A stretch of 7,827 nt of DNA from a bacterium (GCA_021817685.1 JAKAGD010000031.1:1-7827), one strand, 5' to 3'; counted from the stretch's first letter, positions 1-6,545 are shown. Made by a program: numbers and translations. The notes: generated by a model from the letters alone, not told the origin.

Positions 1-581
1 GAAAGCTCGCGGAGGCGGAATATGAAATCGCGCGGCGCGATCTCGTTGCGGAACGCCTTGCCTATCTGCGCGATGCCGAACGGGAGCTTGGGGTGCATGG
101 AGTCCACCACGCTCTTGAAGTTCGCGAATATGCCGCCGGCGGTCTCGGGGCGCAGGTACACCGTCGCGGAATCGTCTTCCATCGCCCCCGCGTGCGTTTT
201 GAACATCATATTGAACTGCCGCGCATCGCCGAGGCTGCCGCCGCATTCGGGGCATTTCTCTTTGTCATCGAGGTGGTCGGCGCGGAAGCGTTTTTTGCAC
301 TTCTCGCACTCGACGAGAGGGTCCGAGAAGCCGGACACATGGCCGCTCGCCTCCCAGATCTTCGGATTCATGAGTATCGCTGCGTCCACGCCGTACATAT
401 CGTCGCGGGAGTCCCGGAACATCTGGAGCCACAAGCGTTCTACATTCTCCTTCAGCCGGACGCCCATCGGGCCGTAGTCGAACGTGCCGGCAAGGCCGCC
501 ATATATTTCCGACCCCGGGAACACGAACCCGCGCCGCTTGGCGAGCGAGACAATCTTTTCCATCAGTTCCGAGTCCTTCAT
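1..581 (-). CDS. glyQS: Glycyl-tRNA synthetase, single-chain dimeric type (5' part, runs off the window)
   Basis: Charges tRNA-Gly with glycine in the cytoplasm; this is the class II single-chain (alpha2) enzyme, not the separate GlyQ/GlyS subunits. I translated the minus strand by hand; 193 residues are visible before the window ends. The N-terminal block KRRGFVFPGSEIYGGL (residues 16-30) and FDYGPMGV (34-41) are hallmarks of this family. A four-cysteine zinc-binding insertion follows (C92, C95, C110, C113). Residues 143-150 (LRPETAGG) and the motif 2 region FRNEIAPRDF (177-186) are typical of the catalytic core. The ATG at 581 has no Shine-Dalgarno. A second ATG at 563 (residue 7) has AAGGA ten bases upstream and also fits the family N-terminus, so the start is uncertain. 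It lies downstream of recO with one gene between; recO next to glycyl-tRNA synthetase genes is also seen in Bacillus (recO-glyQ-glyS). Identification is firm; only the start is open. Confidence 0.95.
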   Translation of the reverse strand, partial: MKDSELMEKIVSLAKRRGFVFPGSEIYGGLAGTFDYGPMGVRLKENVERLWLQMFRDSRDDMYGVDAAILMNPKIWEASGHVSGFSDPLVECEKCKKRFRADHLDDKEKCPECGGSLGDARQFNMMFKTHAGAMEDDSATVYLRPETAGGIFANFKSVVDSMHPKLPFGIAQIGKAFRNEIAPRDFIFRLREL

Positions 582-589
582 AAAATTTA

Positions 590-601
590 CTTAGTGCTAA
601 G
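590..601. promoter_or_regulatory. Short palindrome upstream of the glycyl-tRNA synthetase start
   Basis: CTTAG-TG-CTAAG is an inverted repeat with 5-base arms, ending 9 bases before the ATG at 581. It lies in the only AT-rich patch of the gap, next to TAAATT, which could serve as a -10 box. One half resembles half of a CIRCE (HrcA) operator, TTAGCACTC, but the second half at the proper distance is absent. A regulatory role is a guess. Confidence 0.2.
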
Positions 602-654
602 AGTGCGGCAAAAAGCTCCCAAACGCAAGGCGATTACTACCAAGCGAGCTGAGT

Positions 655-681
655 GACAAAGCATGTCCGCATGCATTTGTC
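655..681. other. Strong intergenic hairpin
   Basis: GACAAAGCATG (655-665) pairs with CATGC (670-674) plus TTTGTC (676-681) around a 4-base loop, with a single bulged A at 675. That gives an 11-bp stem. Neither strand has a T-run directly after it, so it is not a canonical intrinsic terminator. It lies between the stop of the 627-residue gene and the glycyl-tRNA synthetase start, and could be a 3'-end stabiliser, a weak terminator or part of a leader structure. Confidence 0.5.
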
Positions 682-700
682 CGAAGCAAGCGCAGGGAGG

Positions 701-720
701 AAGCTCGGCTTTGCGAGCTT
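701..720 (-). other. Hairpin overlapping the stop codon of the 627-residue gene
   Basis: AAGCTCG (701-707) and CGAGCTT (714-720) form a perfect 7-bp stem with a 6-base loop. In the minus-strand transcript it begins inside the TAA stop (721-719). It is followed by CCTCCCTG rather than a T-run, so it does not fit a standard terminator. The arm sequence recurs at 644-650 and 614-618, which allows alternative pairings. Confidence 0.4.
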
Positions 721-2602
721 ATTGCACAGTTGAGTTGCTTGAGACATACCCCGGGTCGCGCGTCGTCTCGGTGGTCACCGGATCGGCGCTCGCGGCGACC
801 GTCACGCCGGCGAAGCGGTCATACCCGGAGAACGATACGGCCCCGGTCAGAAGCGGCGCGCTCCCCTTCTGCGAGGTCGACGGCGTGAACGACACCTGGA
901 ACGCGCCCTGGGCGCTTCCGCCCTGCGCGAGGTCGCCGACATTCCACGTGACGGTGCGGGAGGAGGTGTCGTATGAGAAAGTCCCGCTACCGGCGGTCAC
1001 GCCGGTGTAGGAGACGTATCCCGGCAAAGTCGCGGTGACCGTGCCGCCCGCTACCGCGCTTCCCCTGTTTTGCGCCGTCCATTGAATGGCGTACGTCGTC
1101 GCTTGATTGGCGCGCGGCGGTATGGGGCCGCTGTTGTTGAAAGGTCCGGACGAGTGGAGCGAGAACGCGGAGAGCGCGACGGCCGTTGCGACTTTGAACG
1201 TTTTCGTAACGGACGAATTCACCGTCTCCGGCACATTCGCCTGTCCGATGCGCGTGCCCGACACCGACACGGTGAAATTCACGGTCGGCGAGGGGCCGAG
1301 CGCCCCCGCCGGAAGCGTCGAAAAACTGAATGCGCCGATGCCGGAGGCGCCGGGAGCAAGCGAAGCGAGAGAAGGGTCGGTATCCGTGCTGAATACGATC
1401 GTATGGTCTGCGGAGCGATAAAAACCGCTCGTGGTCTGGATGCTGTTGTAATCGATCGCTGAACCCGAGAGCGATATGGCAACGATCGCATTCGTGACGC
1501 TCGTCGCAAGCGTGTTGGAGTACGATACGGTAACGCTCTGGGTGCTTCCGGGAGCGATCGTTGCGGCCCCCGACGTGTCGCCATTGAGCGCGAGCGTCGT
1601 ATCAATAAAGGGCGCCGCTATAGTGACCGTTGCATCTTGGGTCATATACGACACGGAAAGCGTTTGGTTGCTCGCGCCGTTCGCGGTCCCGACCGTGAAG
1701 TGGAATACGCGCTGCTCATTGTTCTGCCCCGTGAGTATCCCGGTCAGCGTTATCGTCTTGCTCGCACCGGGCGCGAGCGTGCCGAGCAGGAAACTCGAAT
1801 TATTCAGCGGGAGCGATGACGAGGTGACCGAGAAGCCGAACGGGAACGCCCCCGAGAGAACGACGTTACTGAGCGGCACCGTCGCATTGCTGCGGACGGT
1901 GAGCGTGAGCGTGAGCGGTTTGTTCGAGACCGTCTCGGAGAGCGTATCGACGGACACCGAGAGCGGCGTCGACGAGATCGCGAGCGTATAGGAAGACTTT
2001 TTCGCGAACGTGGCATTGCTGCCGGCGGCGCCGTAGGAGAACGAGATCGGGAGCTCGAGCGCCTGCCCGGCGGCGCCGAACAGAACGGCCTTGATCGAGC
2101 GCGTCACGCTTGCGCCGCTCGGAAGCGTGCCCAGATTTTCAATGTAATGCGGATACGCGTTCAGCACGTTCGCCGCATCCCGCGTCCCGCTCGGAAAATC
2201 TATTTCGATGGTCGCATTGTCTATTGCGACCGGATTCTTGTTCGTAATGGTCAGCGAGAGCGGGACGGTATCGCCGCCGGCGACCGTTGTCGGGCCCTGG
2301 ATGTCGATGGTGACCTTGTCCACCGAGACCGCGTTGCCTCCGAAATAGAAGAAGTATCCGGCGATGCCGAGCGCAACGATGAAGAATACAAAAGCGGCAA
2401 CGAAAAAAACGCCGGCGAGACGCACGTGGCGCTCCCCGGCGTGCGGGGGATGCGGGAGTTCCCCCTCCTCCCATCCGTGCGGAAGCGTGCGCTCCCCGGG
2501 TGTAGAGAGCGGGACGCGTGCGCGCTCCCCGGTATCCGGCCGATACAGGCGCCGGCGCGCCCGCTCGAGCGAACTAAGATCGTCTTCCGGAAATTGCGGC
2601 AT
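719..2602 (-). CDS. Membrane-anchored protein with repeated beta-sandwich (DUF11-like) modules, function unknown
   Basis: 627 residues; I do not recognise a named family. Residues 1-60 are charged and proline-rich with three GER motifs. One hydrophobic helix follows at about 61-88 (LAGVFFVAAFVFFIVALGI...). The Arg-rich N-terminus predicts that this end stays in the cytoplasm and about 540 residues lie outside. The outer part is rich in Ser, Thr, Ala, Gly and Val and reads as four related beta-sandwich modules. Each carries a strand-turn signature: LGTLPSGAS (157-165), LGTLAPGAS (273-281), LASLAPGAS (412-420) and VGDLAQGGS (555-563). This resembles DUF11/CARDB-like Ig-fold repeats of bacterial surface proteins. 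There is no LPXTG, no second membrane segment and no enzyme motif. The ATG has no Shine-Dalgarno; a TATACT box sits 8 bases upstream. It begins 21 bases after recO. Surface adhesion or envelope structure is plausible but unproven. Confidence 0.85.
   Translation of the reverse strand: MPQFPEDDLSSLERARRRLYRPDTGERARVPLSTPGERTLPHGWEEGELPHPPHAGERHVRLAGVFFVAAFVFFIVALGIAGYFFYFGGNAVSVDKVTIDIQGPTTVAGGDTVPLSLTITNKNPVAIDNATIEIDFPSGTRDAANVLNAYPHYIENLGTLPSGASVTRSIKAVLFGAAGQALELPISFSYGAAGSNATFAKKSSYTLAISSTPLSVSVDTLSETVSNKPLTLTLTVRSNATVPLSNVVLSGAFPFGFSVTSSSLPLNNSSFLLGTLAPGASKTITLTGILTGQNNEQRVFHFTVGTANGASNQTLSVSYMTQDATVTIAAPFIDTTLALNGDTSGAATIAPGSTQSVTVSYSNTLATSVTNAIVAISLSGSAIDYNSIQTTSGFYRSADHTIVFSTDTDPSLASLAPGASGIGAFSFSTLPAGALGPSPTVNFTVSVSGTRIGQANVPETVNSSVTKTFKVATAVALSAFSLHSSGPFNNSGPIPPRANQATTYAIQWTAQNRGSAVAGGTVTATLPGYVSYTGVTAGSGTFSYDTSSRTVTWNVGDLAQGGSAQGAFQVSFTPSTSQKGSAPLLTGAVSFSGYDRFAGVTVAASADPVTTETTRDPGYVSSNSTVQ
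2429..2532. repeat. Three in-frame copies of an 11-base repeat encoding GER motifs
   Basis: GCGCTCCCCGG occurs at 2429-2439, 2489-2499 and 2522-2532. The spacings of 60 and 33 bases are multiples of three, so all copies read in the same frame of the 627-residue gene. They encode AGER, PGER and TGER at about residues 55, 35 and 24 of its cytoplasmic N-terminal segment. Confidence 0.6.
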
Positions 2603-2610
2603 TACGTACC

Positions 2611-2616
2611 AGTATA
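2611..2616 (-). promoter_or_regulatory. Possible -10 box (TATACT) of the 627-residue gene
   Basis: On the minus strand TATACT is followed by exactly 8 bases and then the ATG. Transcription from it would start about 2 bases before the start codon, giving a nearly leaderless mRNA. No convincing -35 box is seen 16-18 bases upstream. The ileS start has the same arrangement. Confidence 0.3.
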
Positions 2617-2623
2617 CAAGAAT

Positions 2624-3193
2624 TTAAAGACCCGAGGCGGCGATACCGCGGTTGATGCGCGCAATGTACTCCGCTCTTCGCTCGCGAACCGCGGCAAGCA
2701 TGGCCGGAGTAAAGTCCCCTTCTTCCTCCGGGAGCTTCCCCGCATCAAGGCCGAGTGCGGCGAGTATGCGCAGCACCGCGAGCGCCTCGGCGTCTTCCCG
2801 CGACTCTTCGGGAAGGCTCTCAAGCGCCCCGAAGAAATTGCGAACGGTGCCGAAAAGCCGGGGGTCCGGCGCATCGCCGCCGACAAGCCGCAAGAGAAGC
2901 CCCGACACCCGAGCGGCGCGCGAACGCGCCGCCGCGTCCGCGAGGCGGCCGAACCAATTCTCCTCCAGCACGGCGCCGGCTACCCGCCAGCCTTCCTTCC
3001 CGCGCACGAGCACCAGCGAACTCTCAGAGAACGTTGCGAGCGCGGCGGCGAGCTTGGCTCCCTGCCGGCGCACTCCCTGCGCGCGCGCGCGTACAAGGCC
3101 GACCTCGTCGGTAAGCACGGTCACAAGCGCGTTCGCTTCGCCGAGCGGAGCCCGAGCGAGCACGATGCCGCGTATTTCGTATTTATGACGCAT
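2624..3193 (-). CDS. recO: DNA repair protein RecO (short form)
   Basis: RecO binds single-stranded DNA and, with RecR, loads RecA onto SSB-coated DNA in gap repair. The start MRHKYEIRGIVLARAPLGEA (1-20) and TDEVGLVRARAQGVRR (28-43) match the N-terminal OB-fold of RecO; SKLAAAL-type sequence follows (here AKLAAAL, 46-52). The helical C-terminal part includes LRILAALGLD (141-150), which corresponds to the conserved LRLLELLG-like helix. At 189 residues it is shorter than usual RecO (about 240-260). It contains no cysteine at all, so it lacks the C-terminal zinc finger found in many homologues. The ATG at 3193 is chosen because the family N-terminus begins there; the frame stays open upstream, but that part is antisense-like and unrelated. 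The gene overlaps the end of ileS by 11 bases and has only GGG just before the ATG, which suggests translational coupling to ileS. Confidence 0.88.
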   Translation of the reverse strand: MRHKYEIRGIVLARAPLGEANALVTVLTDEVGLVRARAQGVRRQGAKLAAALATFSESSLVLVRGKEGWRVAGAVLEENWFGRLADAAARSRAARVSGLLLRLVGGDAPDPRLFGTVRNFFGALESLPEESREDAEALAVLRILAALGLDAGKLPEEEGDFTPAMLAAVRERRAEYIARINRGIAASGL

Positions 3194-6100
3194 CCCGTAT
3201 GAGGTCGAAACGCACGGTGCCGGTAGAGAGCACTGCCGAATGCTTCCCTTCCGCGCGGACCTCCGCGCGGACCGCGTCATGAGTGAGGAATCCTTCAGTT
3301 TTGCGCGCTTCGGCGACCGCGCGCGCCATTTCCCGCTCATCGCCTTCTTTGACGAGTTCCGGGGTGAGCTCGGTGTCCAGTTCAACGGTCGAGTGATCCG
3401 TGAAGACATTCTTTACGTTTACTTCCTCCGCGAGTATTTGCGCGAGCTCTTTGGGAAGAGCGTCCGGTACGGAGAGCTTCAAAAGCGGCTGGCGGACCTT
3501 AATGCCCGCCCTCTGCCGCAACTGAAGCGCATCCGAGGCGAGCGTGCGAACGCGCGCCATTCCCCGCAACAGCTCCTCCCGTCCGGAGCGGCCGAACAGT
3601 CGGCTCCAGAAACTCTCGGCTTTCGGCCAATCGGCCAGATGCACGCTTATCGGGTCGTCGCTTGAACGCACCTTCCCGAACACCTCCTCGGCAAGGAAGG
3701 GCGCGAACGGCGCAAGCAAGAGAGCTATGGTGCGGAGCGCCAGGCGCAGGGTCTCGAGTGCAACGGCATCGCCTTCGCGCACGCGATCGCGGATGCGGCG
3801 GACGTACCACTGCGAGAGGTCCTCCGCGAGGCCCGCGACGGTGCGCGTCGCCTCGAACGGCCGGTAATTATCCATCGCTTCAGTAACGGTCGAAACCGCC
3901 TCGCCCGCGCGCGCTTCCATCCATCGGTCCATCGCCGTCGATACCCCCTCTACCCGCGGAGCGTCTTTGAACAGTTCGTAAAATTTTGCGCTATTCTCCA
4001 CCCACGAGAGCACTTTCGCCGCTTCTTTCACCGTCTTCTCGTCGTAGTTCTTCGAGTCGCCGGCTCCCGTCACGCTGTACATCCAGAACCGGAGCGCATC
4101 CACGCCCCACTTGTCCATCTCTACCCACGGATCCACCACATTCCCTTTGGACTTGCTCATCTTCTGCCCCTCGGCGTCCAAGAGGTGCCCGAGCGATATG
4201 GCGTTCTTGAATGCGGCGCCGCGTCCCGAAAGCGTTCCCACGGCAAGCAGTGTGTAGAACCAGCCGCGCGTTTGGTCGATGGCCTCGCAGATGTAATCGG
4301 CCGGATAGGCGACCTTCTTCAGGAAGGCTGCGAGCGGCTCATTCCCGCGTTCCTTCGCCGCCTGTGCGAATGGCATCGCGCCGGAGTCGAACCATACATC
4401 CATCACTTCCTTTACTCTCCGCAGTTCCGTTCCTTTCTCGGACACAAGCACGACGTCGTCGATATACGGGCGATGCAGATCGAGCTCGAAGTCCTCGTTG
4501 CGCGGGAGCGGCACGAAGTCGAGTTTGAGGATTTCTCCGCGGCCGGCGCGTATCTCACGGATAAGTTCCTTGCCGCGCTTCTTGTCGGCTCCTTCCGCGG
4601 CGGCGAACAGTCCTTGGAATCCCGCTCCGTGCGTCACGATGAGCACGTTCTCGTTCTGCAACGAATTTTCCGCTTCATAGAGGAACTCTCCGCACCGGCG
4701 CTTCACGTCCAGATCGCTCTCTCCCCCCGGTACGCGATCGTCGTAAGCATGCGGGTCGCGGAAAGCGAAGAAATCTGCGAGAGGGCGATCCTTAAACTCT
4801 CCGAAGTCAAATTCGCGAAGGCGGTCGTCGACGACTATCGCGGACGGCCCAATGCCAAGCGCGTGCGCGACGATCTCGGCAGTCTGCTTTGTGCGCAAGA
4901 GCGGCGATGTGAATATTTTCGTTATTTTCTTAGCGCGCAGTTTTTTACCCCCGGCCTCCGCCTCCCTCTTCCCTTCCTCCGTAAGCGCATTGCGGTCATC
5001 GGCGCCGGAACTCACGACGTGTTTGATGTTCTCCTCTGCCTCGCCGTGCCGCATGACGAAATACGTGTTGCCGGACTTCTTTGTGTGCGCTTTCAACATT
5101 TCCACCGAATCCACGACAAGCTGTTCGCCGCCGTCCGCGCTCTGCCACACCGGCAGGGGCGTGCCCCAGTATCGTTCGCGGCTTATCGCCCAGTCTTTCG
5201 CGCCCGAAAGCCATTCGCCCATGCGGCCTTCGCGTATATATTCCGGTTCCCAGTGGATCTTCTTGTTCTCGGCGACGAGCTTCCCGCGCAGATCAGTCAT
5301 GCGGATATACCACGAATCGCGCGCGTAGTAGATGAGCCGCGTCTTGCACCGCCAGCAGAACGGATAGGTGTGCGTGTGGGACTCTTTCTTGAACAGAAGA
5401 TTACGCGCCTGCAAGTCCTTCAGTATCTCCACCGATGTCTCCTCTTCCACGACCGAGCGGCCGGCGAGCATGCCGGTTCCTTCAACAAATTTCCCTTCCG
5501 GATTCACGAGGTGCACTTTCGGCAGACCGATTTTGTTCCCAAGCTCAAAGTCTTCCTGTCCGTACATCACCGCCGTATGCACGATACCGGTGCCGTCCGT
5601 GGTCGTGACGAAATCCGCTGCGTATACCTGGAACGCTTTCTTGAATTTATCTTTCTCCGACGCCGGCGCGAGGTCCTTCGCGAAATCATAGAGCGGCCGG
5701 TATGCCTTACCGACAAGAGCCCCGGCATCGGCAACCCGTGTCCACTCTTCTCCAAGCACGTCGGCCGCCCGAGCATCCGCAAGTATGACGCGTACGCCGT
5801 CTTTTTCGTATTTCCCGTACGCGATGTTCTCTCCGATCGCGAGCGCTACGTTTCCGGGCAAGGTCCATGGCGTCGTCGTCCATGCGAGCAGGTAGGTGCC
5901 CGGCTCATCAACCAATTCAAACTTCGCCGTGATGGTCAGGTCTTTTACATCCTGGTAGCCCTGCGCAAGCTCATGCGAAGAGAGCGCGGTGCCGCAGCGC
6001 GGGCACCACGGCACGACCTTGTAGTCCTTATAGAGACGCTTGTCTTTCGCCGTCTGCGCAAAGAGATGCCACAGGACTTCCATGTATGAGCTGTCAAAGG

Positions 6101-6545
6101 TGAAGTACGCCTTCGACTCGTCCACCCAGTAGCCGATGCGTTCGGTGAACTTCGCCCAGAGATCGATGTACGCGAACACGCTCTCGCGGCATTTTTTATT
6201 GAACGCGGCGATGCCGTACTTCTCTATGTCCGGCTTGCCCTTGAAACCCAACTGCTTCTCCACCTCCAGCTCCACCGGCAGGCCGTGCGTGTCCCAGCCG
6301 GCGCGGCGATCCACGCGGTATCCGCGCATCGTCTTATAGCGCGGAATGGCGTCCTTGAACGCGCGCGCTTCCAGGTGATGAATGCCGGGCTTGCCGTTCG
6401 CGGTCGGCGGCCCTTCGTAGAAAATAAAATCGCCTTTCGGGGACTGTTTGGCGAGGGACTTCTCGAATATGCGCTCGCGCTCCCAGAACGCGAGCGTCGC
6501 TTCCTCGCGCTTCGCCGCTTCCGATTTGTCGGGCATATCCGCCAT
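3183..6545 (-). CDS. ileS: Isoleucyl-tRNA synthetase, type 2, with inserted histidine phosphatase domain
   Basis: Charges tRNA-Ile and hydrolyses mischarged Val-tRNA-Ile. The protein has 1120 residues from the ATG at 6545 (1117 from an ATG at 6536). Order: nucleotide-binding signature PPTANGKPGIHHL (46-58) with GIHH replacing HIGH; RAGWDTHGLPVE (81-92); CPRC (181-184); editing domain with TTTPWTLPGN (223-232) and GTGIVHTAVMYGQEDF (318-333; editing Asp D332); CWRC (397-400); DWAISRERYWGTPLPVW (451-467); phosphatase insert (about 493-685); DLHRPYID (689-696); WFDSGAMPFAQ (718-728); KMSKSKGN (795-802); a helical anticodon-binding domain and a type 2 tail. The expected Cys pairs flanking the insert are absent (SADGGEQL at 469-476, SEKGTELRR at 702-710). 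An upstream TTG at 6581 is rejected because it lies inside the terminator. There is no clear Shine-Dalgarno; TAGACT lies 8 bases upstream. The gene heads a unit with recO. Confidence 0.96.
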   Translation of the reverse strand: MADMPDKSEAAKREEATLAFWERERIFEKSLAKQSPKGDFIFYEGPPTANGKPGIHHLEARAFKDAIPRYKTMRGYRVDRRAGWDTHGLPVELEVEKQLGFKGKPDIEKYGIAAFNKKCRESVFAYIDLWAKFTERIGYWVDESKAYFTFDSSYMEVLWHLFAQTAKDKRLYKDYKVVPWCPRCGTALSSHELAQGYQDVKDLTITAKFELVDEPGTYLLAWTTTPWTLPGNVALAIGENIAYGKYEKDGVRVILADARAADVLGEEWTRVADAGALVGKAYRPLYDFAKDLAPASEKDKFKKAFQVYAADFVTTTDGTGIVHTAVMYGQEDFELGNKIGLPKVHLVNPEGKFVEGTGMLAGRSVVEEETSVEILKDLQARNLLFKKESHTHTYPFCWRCKTRLIYYARDSWYIRMTDLRGKLVAENKKIHWEPEYIREGRMGEWLSGAKDWAISRERYWGTPLPVWQSADGGEQLVVDSVEMLKAHTKKSGNTYFVMRHGEAEENIKHVVSSGADDRNALTEEGKREAEAGGKKLRAKKITKIFTSPLLRTKQTAEIVAHALGIGPSAIVVDDRLREFDFGEFKDRPLADFFAFRDPHAYDDRVPGGESDLDVKRRCGEFLYEAENSLQNENVLIVTHGAGFQGLFAAAEGADKKRGKELIREIRAGRGEILKLDFVPLPRNEDFELDLHRPYIDDVVLVSEKGTELRRVKEVMDVWFDSGAMPFAQAAKERGNEPLAAFLKKVAYPADYICEAIDQTRGWFYTLLAVGTLSGRGAAFKNAISLGHLLDAEGQKMSKSKGNVVDPWVEMDKWGVDALRFWMYSVTGAGDSKNYDEKTVKEAAKVLSWVENSAKFYELFKDAPRVEGVSTAMDRWMEARAGEAVSTVTEAMDNYRPFEATRTVAGLAEDLSQWYVRRIRDRVREGDAVALETLRLALRTIALLLAPFAPFLAEEVFGKVRSSDDPISVHLADWPKAESFWSRLFGRSGREELLRGMARVRTLASDALQLRQRAGIKVRQPLLKLSVPDALPKELAQILAEEVNVKNVFTDHSTVELDTELTPELVKEGDEREMARAVAEARKTEGFLTHDAVRAEVRAEGKHSAVLSTGTVRFDLIRDAS
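4491..5069 (-). other. Histidine phosphatase (phosphoglycerate-mutase-like) domain inserted in IleRS
   Basis: Codons for about residues 493-685 of the IleRS. The sequence opens with NTYFVMRHGEAEEN, the RHG signature of the histidine phosphatase superfamily branch 1 (H500 the expected phospho-acceptor, R499 its neighbour). It continues with TSPLLRTKQTAE (second Arg, R551), LREFDFGEF (acidic residue E578) and IVTHGAG (second His, H639). All the usual active-site residues are therefore present, and the domain looks complete rather than a remnant. It joins the synthetase in frame on both sides with no stop or frameshift. Known members dephosphorylate small metabolites, sugars or proteins; the substrate here cannot be told. 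Confidence 0.9.

Noticed and set aside
590..601. CIRCE (HrcA) operator
   Set aside because: Only one half-site resembles TTAGCACTC, and the second half at 9-base spacing is missing; kept only as a generic palindrome.
582..718. T-box or glycine riboswitch before the glycyl-tRNA synthetase gene
   Set aside because: No T-box consensus, specifier stem or glycine-aptamer features could be seen in this 137-base gap, which is also too short for a T-box leader.
2147..3202. 351-residue open frame on the plus strand opposite recO and the start of the membrane-protein gene
   Set aside because: It spans two real minus-strand genes and the gap between them; Arg-rich low-complexity translation with no domain.
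3194..3409. Upstream extension of recO (72 more residues)
   Set aside because: The extra part is Ser/Arg-rich and lies entirely within ileS codons. The RecO family N-terminus starts at the ATG at 3193.
4491..5069. Phosphatase as a separate overlapping gene or an assembly chimera
   Set aside because: It has no start or stop of its own within the frame, and IleRS motifs in the same frame flank it on both sides; a domain insertion is the simpler reading.
4185..6089. 634-residue open frame on the plus strand opposite ileS
   Set aside because: It is the antisense shadow of a conserved synthetase in GC-rich DNA. The translation is rich in Arg, His and Val with no family motif, while the minus strand carries all the IleRS motifs.
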